From positions 62,001-126,000 of the forward strand of contig CAKNLK010000003.1 of NCBI GenBank assembly GCA_930989535.1: DNA of 64,000 nucleotides, written 5' to 3'. The stretch comes from an uncultured Clostridia bacterium (GTDB lineage Bacteria > Bacillota > Clostridia > Christensenellales > Borkfalkiaceae). Positions 42,304-50,583 of this stretch are shown one piece after another. How positions within the stretch are numbered: the first letter of the stretch is position 1; each line of letters begins with the position of its first letter. Both the position numbers and the translations under genes were made by a program. Below the pieces are notes generated by a model that searched no databases, was not told where the DNA came from, and saw only the letters and a program-made list of their open reading frames with translations.

Positions 42304-42366
42304 AGACGAACGCATTTTTCATCTAAAAATCCAACGCTGCGTTCGTCTGCCGCGCAGGGGCGCGGC
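42304..42366 (+). promoter_or_regulatory. Structured 5' leader of the EF-G-like gene
   Basis: Starting at the expected transcription start, AGACGAACGC (42304-42313) pairs perfectly with GCGTTCGTCT (42339-42348). A GCCGCGC/GCGCGGC hairpin follows at 42349-42366. No T-run follows, so it is not a simple terminator. Confidence 0.5.
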
Positions 42367-42420
42367 GGCCGCGCAAAAGCCGCCGCCGGCGCCGCAGAAC
42401 GCGGAAAAGGGGGCTGAACT

Positions 42421-44493
42421 ATGAGCATCAAAGGAGCAGATATTCGGAATATCGCGGTCATCGGGCACAGCGGCGAGGGCAAGACCTCCGTCGTGGAGGC
42501 GATTTTGTTCAACGGCGGCACGACCGACCGTTTGGGAAAAGTGACCGACGGCAACACCGTGACCGACTACGATGAGCAGGAAATCGCGCGGAAAATGTCT
42601 ATTTCCCTCTCCATGGCCTACACCATGTGGGACGGCGTGAAGTTGAATCTCCTCGACGTACCCGGGTTTTACGACTTCGAGGGAGAGGAAAACGAGGCTC
42701 TTCGCGCGGCGGGCGGAGCCTTAATCGTGACGGGCGCGACGGGCACTTTGACGGTCGGCGCGGAAAAGGCAATCGACAAGTGCCTGAAAAACAAGATACC
42801 GATGGTCGTGTTCATCAACGGCGTGGATAAGGACAACGCCGATTACGCGGGCACGGTGGCGGCGCTCAAGGAAAAGTACGCGGGCAAAATCGCGCCCATT
42901 CAAATCCCCCTGATGGAGGGGAACAAGATGGTCGGGTACATCAACGCCCTGAAAGAGACCTGCTACCACTTTGCGGACGAGGCGAAAAAGCAGCCGGTGC
43001 CCATCCCCGAGGATTTGAAAGGCACCCTCGCCGACATGCAGGCGAGCCTGACCGAGACCGCCGCCGAAAACGACGAGGCGCTGCTCGACAAATATTTCGA
43101 GGAGGGAACCCTCTCCAAGGACGAAATCATCCACGGCATCCGCAAGGGCATCTACAACGTGAACACCATCCCCGTGATGGCGGGCTCGGCTTTGCAGAAC
43201 CGCGGCATCATCAACCTCATGGACGAAATCGTCAAATACATGCCCAGCGCGGAGGAGCGGCAGGAGATGCTGGCGACCGCCGTCGATTCGGGCGACCTCG
43301 TCGGCGTGACGTGCGAGCCGGACGCGCCCTTTGCCGCGCAGGTGTTCAAGACGGTCGTCGACCCCTTCGTGGGCAAGCTGAACGTGTTGAAAGTATTCCG
43401 CGGCACCCTCAAAGCGGGCAGCACGGTGTACAACGCGACGACGGGCAAGCCCGAGCGCATCAACCAAATCTATCTCTTGAAAGGCAAAAAGCAGGAGCCC
43501 GTCAGCGAGCTGGGCGCGGGCGACATCGGCGCCGTCAATAAGCTCGCCGCGACCAACACGGGCGACACGCTGTGCGACGAGGCGGCGAAAATCAAGTTCG
43601 ACCCCATCCACTTCCCCCGCCCCGTGCTCTATATGGCGATTTACGCCGAAAAGAAGGGCGAGGAGGACAAAATTTTCCAGGGGCTCAACCGCCTCGCGGA
43701 GGAGGATTACACCTTCTGCGTGACGAAAAACGCGGAGACGGGCGAAATGCTCATCGGCGGCCAGGGCGATACCCACCTCGACGTCATCAATAAAAAGCTG
43801 AAAGCGAAGTTCAACGTTTCGGCGCTCTTGAAGACTCCCAAAATCGCCTACCGCGAGACCATCCGCAAGACGGTGGAGGCGGAGGGCAAACACAAAAAGC
43901 AATCGGGCGGCCACGGCCAGTACGGGCACTGCAAGGTGCGCTTCGAACCGTTCGACGGCGACTTCGAGTTTGCGGAGGAGGTCGTGGGCGGAAGCGTGCC
44001 CAAGCAGTACATCCCCGCCGTGGAAAAGGGGCTCATCGAGTGCCTGCCGCACGGCGTGCTGGCAGGATACCCCGTGACAGGGTTGCGCGCGGTGCTCTAC
44101 GACGGGAGCTACCATGACGTCGATTCCTCCGAAATGGCGTTCAAGCTGGCGGCGGCGCTCGCCTTTAAAGAGGGGCTGAAAAACGCCAAACCCACGCTTT
44201 TAGAGCCGATTATGAAGCTGAAAATCGCCATCCCCGAGAGCTACCTCGGCGACATCATGGGCGACATGAACAAGCGCCGCGGGCGCATTTTGGGCATCGA
44301 CATGCTGGAGGATATGCAGGTGGTGAACGCGGAGGCGCCGCAGGCGGAGCTGCAGAAGTACGCGACCGACCTGCGCAGCATGACGCAGGGGCGCGGCAAG
44401 TTTATGAGCGAGCTCGTGCGCTACGAGGAAGTGCCGCCCGCCGAAGCGGAAAAAATCGTAAAAGCGCGCGCAGAGGAAAAGGACGCGCAGTAA
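42421..44493 (+). CDS. EF-G-like translational GTPase
   Basis: This 690-residue protein has the EF-G domain order: GTPase with G1 GHSGEGKTS (residues 14-22), G3 DVPGFYDFEG and G4 NGVDKDN, then a beta-barrel (GTLKAGSTVYNA), domain III-V with GGQGDTHLDVI, GHGQYGHCKVRFEP and MTQGRGKF. The G1 and G4 motifs depart from housekeeping EF-G (AHIDAGKTT and NKMD), which marks it as a paralogue (FusA2-like) of uncertain role. GGGGGCTGAACT precedes the ATG. It is followed by a strong terminator. Confidence 0.88.
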   Translation: MSIKGADIRNIAVIGHSGEGKTSVVEAILFNGGTTDRLGKVTDGNTVTDYDEQEIARKMSISLSMAYTMWDGVKLNLLDVPGFYDFEGEENEALRAAGGALIVTGATGTLTVGAEKAIDKCLKNKIPMVVFINGVDKDNADYAGTVAALKEKYAGKIAPIQIPLMEGNKMVGYINALKETCYHFADEAKKQPVPIPEDLKGTLADMQASLTETAAENDEALLDKYFEEGTLSKDEIIHGIRKGIYNVNTIPVMAGSALQNRGIINLMDEIVKYMPSAEERQEMLATAVDSGDLVGVTCEPDAPFAAQVFKTVVDPFVGKLNVLKVFRGTLKAGSTVYNATTGKPERINQIYLLKGKKQEPVSELGAGDIGAVNKLAATNTGDTLCDEAAKIKFDPIHFPRPVLYMAIYAEKKGEEDKIFQGLNRLAEEDYTFCVTKNAETGEMLIGGQGDTHLDVINKKLKAKFNVSALLKTPKIAYRETIRKTVEAEGKHKKQSGGHGQYGHCKVRFEPFDGDFEFAEEVVGGSVPKQYIPAVEKGLIECLPHGVLAGYPVTGLRAVLYDGSYHDVDSSEMAFKLAAALAFKEGLKNAKPTLLEPIMKLKIAIPESYLGDIMGDMNKRRGRILGIDMLEDMQVVNAEAPQAELQKYATDLRSMTQGRGKFMSELVRYEEVPPAEAEKIVKARAEEKDAQ

Positions 44494-44560
44494 TCGTTCC
44501 GCCGCCGCAAAAGCCGCGCTCAATGCGAACGCGGGATGCGGAGACGGCTCCCTCGCAACC

Positions 44561-44600
44561 AAAAAAGGATTATACCCCTATCCGTATAATCCTTTTTTCT
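44561..44600 (+). terminator. Terminator of the EF-G-like gene
   Basis: A 14-bp perfect stem AAAAAAGGATTATA/TATAATCCTTTTTT with a 10-nt loop, ending in a T-run. Confidence 0.92.
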
Positions 44601-44659
44601 TTGTTTCGGCGCGGCAGACCGCCCGCTTGCTAAAAATTTATAAATACGTGATACGGAAA

Positions 44660-45145
44660 ATGGGACAGAGAATAAACGATTTTCAGGACGGCTCTTATTT
44701 GGAATATGACAAGGGCAATTTCGACGATTGGTGCGTTTATCTGGTAACTCCGAGCGGAACCCGCACGGCGCCGCGCGATACGGATAATTTCCGCCAGCTG
44801 AAGCAGTATGCCGAAAAATACGGCGCAGACGCACTATACCGAGACTTTGTACAAATTTACGATTTAACCGGTACAACGCTTGAAGCAAATGTGTTACGGG
44901 AAATAAGCAATCTTTCGGCGCGGTATCGGGGCGACGAAACGGGCATCGCCATTCTTTTTACAATCCTGTATACGGCTATGGTGTCCGAAGAAAACAAAGC
45001 GCATACGCGCTTAGGGAAAAGGATAAAACGCCTCGGCGTTCACAAATTATTGATGGAAAATTGCACGGTCGATAATTCCGCAAATTCTATGCGCGGCTCG
45101 ACATGGAGAGAAATCGACAGCCTTTGCCGCGCGAGAGGTTTTTAA
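44660..45145 (+). CDS. Conserved-looking protein of unknown function
   Basis: This 161-residue protein is soluble, with no signal peptide or membrane helix. It has a basic helical stretch (HTRLGKRIKRLGVHKLLMEN) and ends WREIDSLCRARGF; the first half has mixed charge and several aromatic residues. I do not recognise a family. The ATG at 44660 is my choice over a TTG at 44627; neither has a good ribosome site. Its GC content appears lower than that of its neighbours, which may indicate recent acquisition. A terminator follows at 45186-45220. Confidence 0.55.
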   Translation: MGQRINDFQDGSYLEYDKGNFDDWCVYLVTPSGTRTAPRDTDNFRQLKQYAEKYGADALYRDFVQIYDLTGTTLEANVLREISNLSARYRGDETGIAILFTILYTAMVSEENKAHTRLGKRIKRLGVHKLLMENCTVDNSANSMRGSTWREIDSLCRARGF

Positions 45146-45185
45146 TATTCCCTGCCTTTTCATCCCAAAAAAACGTTTGCACAAG

Positions 45186-45220
45186 CAAAGAGCGGGGCGC
45201 CGAATGCGCCCCGCTCTTTG
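45186..45220 (+). terminator. Terminator of the unknown gene at 44660
   Basis: A 15-bp stem CAAAGAGCGGGGCGC/GCGCCCCGCTCTTTG followed by TTATAAAT. Confidence 0.8.
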
Positions 45221-45242
45221 TTATAAATACCGACAGAAAACA

Positions 45243-45272
45243 AAAGCGGGGTGGATTTTTCCGCCCCGCTTT
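45243..45272 (-). terminator. Terminator of the BofA-like gene
   Basis: Stem AAAGCGGGG/CCCCGCTTT (11-12 bp with one G-U) followed on the minus strand by TTTTGTTTTC. Confidence 0.75.
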
Positions 45273-45282
45273 CTTTTTTCCG

Positions 45283-45540
45283 TCAAATAAAAAAGCTGAT
45301 GATGAGTACCACGATGACGCCGGGAATACCGAAGATACCGGTGATGAGCGCCGTCCACCACTCGACGGGGATTGCCACGCCGGGGATGAGATTCAAGAGA
45401 AAAATGGCGCCGATGCCGATCGCCGCGTTGATGACGAATTTGAGTATAGTTTTCAAGCCGAATTTGAACAGCTTTAAGACAATTGCCAGCACCACGACTG
45501 CCGCAATGCCGACGAGGATATATTGCAAAATTTCGGGCAT
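45283..45540 (-). CDS. BofA-like small integral membrane protein
   Basis: This 85-residue protein is almost entirely hydrophobic, with an amphipathic middle and two to three helices. GAIFLLNLIPGVAIPVEWWT followed by ALITGIFGIPGVIVVLIISFF matches the BofA family, membrane proteins known for holding back pro-sigma-K processing in sporulating Bacillus. AAAAGGAGAAAACGT precedes the ATG. No sporulation gene is adjacent, so the role here is open. The intergenic repeat locus A lies just upstream. Confidence 0.75.
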   Translation of the reverse strand: MPEILQYILVGIAAVVVLAIVLKLFKFGLKTILKFVINAAIGIGAIFLLNLIPGVAIPVEWWTALITGIFGIPGVIVVLIISFFI

Positions 45541-45602
45541 ACGTTTTCTCCTTTTCGGTACAAGTATGCGCTTTTGTCCGCAATTTATGCAGGCCGCCGC
45601 GC

Positions 45603-46189
45603 TGCGATTTTCCGTGAGAATATGGTTTTTATATTATTATAATCAACTGCGCGTTCCAAAATCACATTTTTGGAAAAGCGCACTCCATTTGCCGATACCT
45701 CGGCTAACGGAAGGGGTGAAGTTGCGCGATTTTATAATATGCGTGCCCTTAAATAAACGGGGCCCCCGAAAATCGCAACGCGCGCAGCGGTGTGAGATTT
45801 TTGGGGATAAGGAGCAACAAGTGCACGAGGGCGTGGCGGCAAACAAAGCGCGCCGCCTGCCCTCCGTCGCCTTGTTGCGACGAGGCATGAGGGGAAAGCC
45901 GCTCGGGTTTCCCCTCCAATCGCACAATTTCGCAGCCGTCAGCTCGGCGAGAAATTGGCGAGCAATTATCTTGCGCGTTTGAGAACCGCGTTTCTCAAAA
46001 AGCGCACTCCATTTGCCGCATACTTACGGCTTACGGGAAGAGGGTGAATTTGCGCCTTTATATAATATGCGTGCCCTAAAAAAGGCGCAAAGAGGGAGAA
46101 AACGCCGCAGAAAACGCGAAAGCGTTTGAACGGCGGTGTCGCCCTCCAATCACGGAAAAAAGTTTTATCAGCTTAAAACTTTTTTCGTG
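45603..46189 (+). repeat. Structured intergenic repeat, locus A (two tandem units)
   Basis: This fills the 655-bp gap between the BofA-like gene and phoR. It opens with TGCGATTTTCCGTGAG (45603-45618). Unit 1 has hairpin P1 (45654-45675), P2 (45691-45704) and P3 (arms 45721-45733 and 45769-45779). Unit 2 has P1 (45978-45999), P2 (46015-46030) and P3 (46049-46091, 11 bp perfect). Both P3 loops contain AATATGCGTGCCC. Strong extra stems fill 45790-45930. A right-end hairpin (46151-46189) ends 7 bp from the phoR stop. Copies at loci B and C share these parts. Confidence 0.85.
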
Positions 46190-46196
46190 AATATTT

Positions 46197-47837
46197 TTAA
46201 AACTCAATCTTAAACTCCGTACCCACGCCCAGCTCGCTCTCCACCGAGAGTTTCCAGCCGGCGCGCTTGCAAAGCTTTTTGACGATGGCGAGCCCCAAAC
46301 CGAAGCCGCCGCCCCCGCCGTTGTGCGACTTATCCACCGTGTAGAAGCGGTCGAAAATGCGCTCCTTGTCCTCCTCCGCGATGCCGACGCCCGTATCGGC
46401 GACGGAGAGCGCGGGGTGTTCGCCGCCGGTGAGCGTTACGGTGAGGGTGCCCCCCTCCTTGTTGTAGCGGATTCCGTTGGACACGAGGTTGTTGAAAATT
46501 TCCAATAGCCGCTCGCGGCGGGACATCACTTTGACGCCGTTTGCGATATCCAGTTTGAGCGCGATGTTCTTCTGCGAGAGCTTCGGCTCGAAGGAGGAAA
46601 TCGTTTCGCGCACGAGTTCGGTCAAATCCACCTCGTAATCGGGCAGTTCGTCCGAATCGATGGCGGAAAAATTGATGATGGAACGGATGAGGTTGGACAG
46701 CCTGTCGCTCTGCTTGATAATTGTTTTGGCGACGCCCTTGATGCGCTCGGGCGGGATGCCCCCCTCCGCAATCAGCTCGGCAAAGCCGCGGATGCTCGTG
46801 AGCGGTGTGTTCATTTCGTGCGTAACGTTGGCGATAAAATCGTTTTTCGAGCGGGCCGCCGCCATCGACTCGGTGACGTCGGTGATGAGCAGGACGCTCG
46901 ACTGCTCCTTGAAGGTGAAGCGCAGGTTGTAGTCGCGCCCCTCCAACTTGCGGTAGACGGACGCCGGCTCGCGCGCGGCGAGGATATCGGCGATCTCCCG
47001 ATCCTCCGTAAAGGCGCGCACCGGCTCGTTCTGCTCGTAATCCAAAAGCCGCGCCGCCGTCTTGTTGATGAGGATGACGTCCTCCGCGCTGCGGAAAATG
47101 ACGATGCCGTGCTCCATGCTGCCCAAAATCAGCTTTTCGAGCCGCCTGTCCTCCTTCATCTTCGCCATCTTGTCGCTGATGTCGGCGTTCATGTCGTTCA
47201 TCATCTTGGCGATGGGTTTGAGTTCGGAATATTCCGTGCTGACCTCTCCGCCGCTGGTCGCCGCTTCCTTGGTGAGGCGCTCGACGGGGCGTAGGATAAA
47301 GGAAGTAGCCAGCCACGCGATGAGCAGACAGATGAGAATATCGACCAAAATAAACCAGATAAGCGTGGGGATTGCGTCCGTAAACACAGCCACTTCCGAC
47401 GAGACGGGCAGCGCGATGCGCGCGAGATACTGTACCTCCCCTTCCGCGGGGAAAGCGCGGCAAAAGTAAATCATGTTTGTGCCGAGGGTGGACGAAGAAC
47501 GCACGGCAAAGCCTTCGCCGCTCTCCAGCGCCTCCGCCACCTCCTCGCGCGCGGCATGGTTTTCGGAGGTATCCGACTGCGTATCCGCGAGCACGGAGCC
47601 GTCGGGCGAAAAGAGGGTGATGCGCGCCCCGCCCAAAAGTTCGGACAGCCGAGCCGCCTCTTCTTCCGCGGCGGCGGAAGAATCGTACTCGCCTTCAAAA
47701 ACGTTCATATAAATTTTAAGCTGCCCTTCCGCCTGGGAAATCGCGCCGCTGTAATACATCTCCGTAAAAAGCACGGTCAGCAACACGAGCCCCACCACCG
47801 AAACGAGCAGCGATACGAGCAATATTCTTTTTCTCAC
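46197..47837 (-). CDS. phoR: PhoR-like sensor histidine kinase
   Basis: This 546-residue protein has two membrane helices (about 5-26 and 158-182) around an extracellular sensor region, then HAMP, a PAS-like domain (with GIVIFRSAED), a dimerisation domain with the phospho-accepting His in IANVTHEMNTPLTSIRGF, and an ATPase domain with N-box NLVSNGIRYN, DTGVGIAEED and GFGLGLAI. It is translated from GTG (47837) with AGGGAATAGAAA upstream, 3 nt after the regulator stop. The phosphate-uptake genes upstream support a PhoR role. Confidence 0.85.
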   Translation of the reverse strand: MRKRILLVSLLVSVVGLVLLTVLFTEMYYSGAISQAEGQLKIYMNVFEGEYDSSAAAEEEAARLSELLGGARITLFSPDGSVLADTQSDTSENHAAREEVAEALESGEGFAVRSSSTLGTNMIYFCRAFPAEGEVQYLARIALPVSSEVAVFTDAIPTLIWFILVDILICLLIAWLATSFILRPVERLTKEAATSGGEVSTEYSELKPIAKMMNDMNADISDKMAKMKEDRRLEKLILGSMEHGIVIFRSAEDVILINKTAARLLDYEQNEPVRAFTEDREIADILAAREPASVYRKLEGRDYNLRFTFKEQSSVLLITDVTESMAAARSKNDFIANVTHEMNTPLTSIRGFAELIAEGGIPPERIKGVAKTIIKQSDRLSNLIRSIINFSAIDSDELPDYEVDLTELVRETISSFEPKLSQKNIALKLDIANGVKVMSRRERLLEIFNNLVSNGIRYNKEGGTLTVTLTGGEHPALSVADTGVGIAEEDKERIFDRFYTVDKSHNGGGGGFGLGLAIVKKLCKRAGWKLSVESELGVGTEFKIEF

Positions 47838-47840
47838 TTT

Positions 47841-48497
47841 CTATTCCCTGTATACAAATTTGTAGCCGACGCCGAACACCGTCTCTATGTAATCGATGCC
47901 GAGTTTGCGAAGCCGCGCGACGTGGTTGTCGACCGTGCGCGTTTCACCCTCGTCGTACCCCCACACCGCGTTGAGGATATTTTCGCGCGTGAGAGCCTTG
48001 CCCTCCTTCTGCATGAGGTATTTGAGGAGGTTGAATTCCTTGTTGTTCAGCTCCAGTTTGACGCCGCGCAGCGTCGCCGTCATCGTCTCCTCGTCGAGGG
48101 AGAGGTTGCCGCGCACGAGCGAGGCGTTGCCCCCCGCGCGGCGCAGAAGCGCGTTGACGCGCGCCGTCAGCTCCAGTACGCCGAAGGGCTTGGCGATGTA
48201 GTCGTCCGCGCCCAGGTTCAGGCCGCGCACCTTGTCCGTCTCCTGCCCCAGCGCCGAGAGCATGATGACGCCCATCGACGGGTATTTCTGTTTGAGTTTG
48301 GGCAATACGTCCAGCCCGCTGCCGTCGGGCAGCATGATGTCGAGGATTGCCGCGGCGGGCGGCTGCTTTTCTACCGCCGCCGTAAAATCGGCAATCGTTT
48401 CGTAACATTCAATCACTATATTCGACATCTCCAGCGCGCATTTGACCAGCTCGCCGATATTTTTGTCGTCTTCCAATAAATAAACTCTCTTTTCCAA
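47841..48497 (-). CDS. phoB: PhoB/PhoP-like response regulator
   Basis: This 218-residue OmpR-type regulator has an N-terminal receiver with acidic pair D10-D11, phosphorylation site D53 (ILDIMLPDGSG) and K102-like KPFG, and a C-terminal winged helix (LNNKEFNLLKYLM, VWGYDEGETRTVDNHVARLR). It starts at TTG, with GGAGGAATTGTT upstream. With phoR it forms a two-component system placed after the phosphate transporters. TTGTAA arrays at 50385 and 55443 are likely targets. Confidence 0.88.
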   Translation of the reverse strand: MEKRVYLLEDDKNIGELVKCALEMSNIVIECYETIADFTAAVEKQPPAAAILDIMLPDGSGLDVLPKLKQKYPSMGVIMLSALGQETDKVRGLNLGADDYIAKPFGVLELTARVNALLRRAGGNASLVRGNLSLDEETMTATLRGVKLELNNKEFNLLKYLMQKEGKALTRENILNAVWGYDEGETRTVDNHVARLRKLGIDYIETVFGVGYKFVYRE

Positions 48498-48562
48498 AAC
48501 AATTCCTCCGCGCGCCTCCCGCGACGCGCGCGCCCTTTACAGAGCCTGCTTCCTTTGTTATC

Positions 48563-48591
48563 AGTATACCACAAAAACGCCGAAAGGGCAA
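48563..48591 (-). promoter_or_regulatory. Promoter of phoB-phoR
   Basis: Minus strand TTGCCC (48586-48591), 17-nt spacer, TATACT (48563-48568). Confidence 0.75.
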
Positions 48592-48612
48592 GAGAGTTGC
48601 CGAAGAAAATCT

Positions 48613-50304
48613 TTAATCGAACGCGTGCGCCACGTAGGTGAGATGGTCTGCCGCGCGCTCGAGGTTGCCTACGAGGTTGATAAACACCCCGCTCGACTGC
48701 GGCTGACACTTGCCCTCATTCAGGCGGCGGATGTGATCCGCTATCATGTCCTTGCGCGCAGCATCGACGTCGTCCTCCACCCGATCGACCGCTTTGATGG
48801 CGGTGATATCCTTTTTATCGAACACGTCCAGCGTTTTTTGGTACAATTCTTCTATTTTTGCGTACATATCCTGCAGCGATTTTTTCACGCCCGCAGAAAA
48901 TTCGATGCCGTCGCGCTTGCAATTGCGCGTATATTTGGTGATGTTATCCGCCAGCTCGCTGATACGGAGAATATCCCCCGTCGAGTGATGAATGGCGGAA
49001 ATAAGCTTTTCATCCGTGAGCGACACGTCCTGCGAAGAAATCTTGATGAGGTACGCCACGATGGCGCGCTCCATATCCGCAACGCGCACGTTGACCTCGT
49101 CCACCTTTTCCTTGGCGGATTCGTCTTCGGCTATAAATCCGTCGAACGCGGCTTTCAGCGATTCCATTGCCCGCCCCGCCATGAGCGTCGCCGCCTTATT
49201 CGCCTGCTCCACCGCCACCGACGGCGTGGAGAGGAAACGTTCGTCTAAGAGCGTCGTATCGCCCGCTTCCTGCTCGCCTTTTTTGCGCGGGCGGATGAGC
49301 TTTGTGGCAACCTTCACGAACACGTTGACAAAGGGCAGGAACAGGCAGGTGCACACCACGTTGAAGAAGGTGTGGAAGAGCGCGATCTGAAGCCCGGGAT
49401 CATTTGCAAACCACTTGCCGATTGTTGCATTCATGAAGCCCGGCCAGCACAGCAGGAATATCGAAAAGATGACCGTGCCGAACACGTTGAACATGAGGTG
49501 AATGAGCGCCGCACGCTTGGCATTCGTATTCGCGCCGATAGACGAGAGGAGCGCCGTAACGCAGGTGCCGATGTTGGTGCCGAGCACCAGAAACAGCACG
49601 CCGCTGTTGGCGGGATTTCCGATGACCAGCCCCGCGCCGACCATCTGCACGATGAGAGTCGTAACCGCGGAGGAGGATTGCACGATTCCCGTAATGATGA
49701 TTCCCGCCAAAAGAAGCACCAAACGATTGTCCACGCCGAGAAGGAAGTCTTTGACGACCTGCTGCTGTGCAAACTCGTCCATCGCCATGCCCATGAATTG
49801 CAGGCCGAGGAACACCAACCCCAGCCCCGCGAGCATCATGCCGATGGTCTTGGACTTATCCTTTTTGCAGAGCATATCCATGAATATGCCCACGCAGGTG
49901 AATACGGTGATGATTTCGATGAACGGGATATCCGCGATGACGGAAAAATAGGCGGTGACGGTGGTGCCGATGTTCGCGCCCATGATGACGGTGGTCGCCT
50001 GGAACAGCGACATAAGCCCCACGTTTACGAAGCCAACAACCATGACGGTCGTAGCGGACGAACTCTGAATGATGGCGGTTACGCCCGCGCCGATGCCGAC
50101 GCCCGCGAGGCGGCTTTTGCCCGTTTTATCGAACCAGCGGCGCAATTTATTCGTCGCGAGTTTTTCAATATTGTCGGACAACACCTTAAACCCGAACAGG
50201 AACGCCCCGAGCCCCGCAAGCAATGCAACGACCGCCAGAACATAGTCCAGCGCGCCCATCTGCACGCTGTCCGCGAGCAGGGCGAAAGCCATACCGATAT
50301 CCAT
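48613..50304 (-). CDS. Na/phosphate cotransporter with C-terminal PhoU-like domain
   Basis: This 563-residue membrane protein belongs to the NptA/PNaS family. The two inverted repeats carry GVGIGAGVTAIIQSSSATTV and GIIITGIVQSSSAVTTL, where the QSSS motifs bind sodium and phosphate. The last 190 residues form a cytosolic PhoU-like helical bundle. The family imports phosphate with sodium or exports it, depending on the species. GGAGAGAGTTGTC precedes the ATG. A direct-repeat array that looks like a Pho box overlaps its -35 region, so phosphate-starvation control is likely. Confidence 0.92.
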   Translation of the reverse strand: MDIGMAFALLADSVQMGALDYVLAVVALLAGLGAFLFGFKVLSDNIEKLATNKLRRWFDKTGKSRLAGVGIGAGVTAIIQSSSATTVMVVGFVNVGLMSLFQATTVIMGANIGTTVTAYFSVIADIPFIEIITVFTCVGIFMDMLCKKDKSKTIGMMLAGLGLVFLGLQFMGMAMDEFAQQQVVKDFLLGVDNRLVLLLAGIIITGIVQSSSAVTTLIVQMVGAGLVIGNPANSGVLFLVLGTNIGTCVTALLSSIGANTNAKRAALIHLMFNVFGTVIFSIFLLCWPGFMNATIGKWFANDPGLQIALFHTFFNVVCTCLFLPFVNVFVKVATKLIRPRKKGEQEAGDTTLLDERFLSTPSVAVEQANKAATLMAGRAMESLKAAFDGFIAEDESAKEKVDEVNVRVADMERAIVAYLIKISSQDVSLTDEKLISAIHHSTGDILRISELADNITKYTRNCKRDGIEFSAGVKKSLQDMYAKIEELYQKTLDVFDKKDITAIKAVDRVEDDVDAARKDMIADHIRRLNEGKCQPQSSGVFINLVGNLERAADHLTYVAHAFD

Positions 50305-50357
50305 GACAACTCTCTCCTTACAACTTTTATCTTACGCAAATTTTGCCTTATACTCTC

Positions 50358-50430
50358 ATTGTACGGGAAAGTTGTATAATACAATTGTAAAAATTGTAAT
50401 AAATTTGTAATAAATTTGAAAATCGTGTAA
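50358..50430 (-). promoter_or_regulatory. Na/Pi transporter promoter with Pho-box-like repeats
   Basis: Minus-strand -10 TACAAT is at 50358-50363. From the -35 zone upstream, TTGTAA (plus-strand sense) or near matches recur at 50385, 50394, 50405, 50415 and 50425, one per helical turn, the arrangement of PhoP-bound direct repeats in Bacillus. Confidence 0.55.
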
Positions 50431-50583
50431 ATTCCGGTGACTTTTTGGCGTTCGGTTTGGGGGAAGCGGGGGTAAAGCCGCAAGAAGAACCTTCCCCCTG
50501 CGGCTGATCGCGGCTGCGCACGAGGCCGGTTTTTCCCCTCGGCTCCGCCGCTTTGTTCACGAAAATCTCGGCGAGCTTTCGCC

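Noticed and set aside
42721..44115. Long minus-strand open frame across the EF-G-like gene
   Set aside because: It is antisense to a gene with clear GTPase motifs and consists of Val/Ala/Arg/His-rich sequence typical of a GC-rich shadow.
45603..46189. Structured repeats as group IIC intron remnants, since such introns insert after terminator hairpins
   Set aside because: I see no domain V-like sequence, no reverse transcriptase and no GTGYG-type 5' end; kept only as an idea to test.
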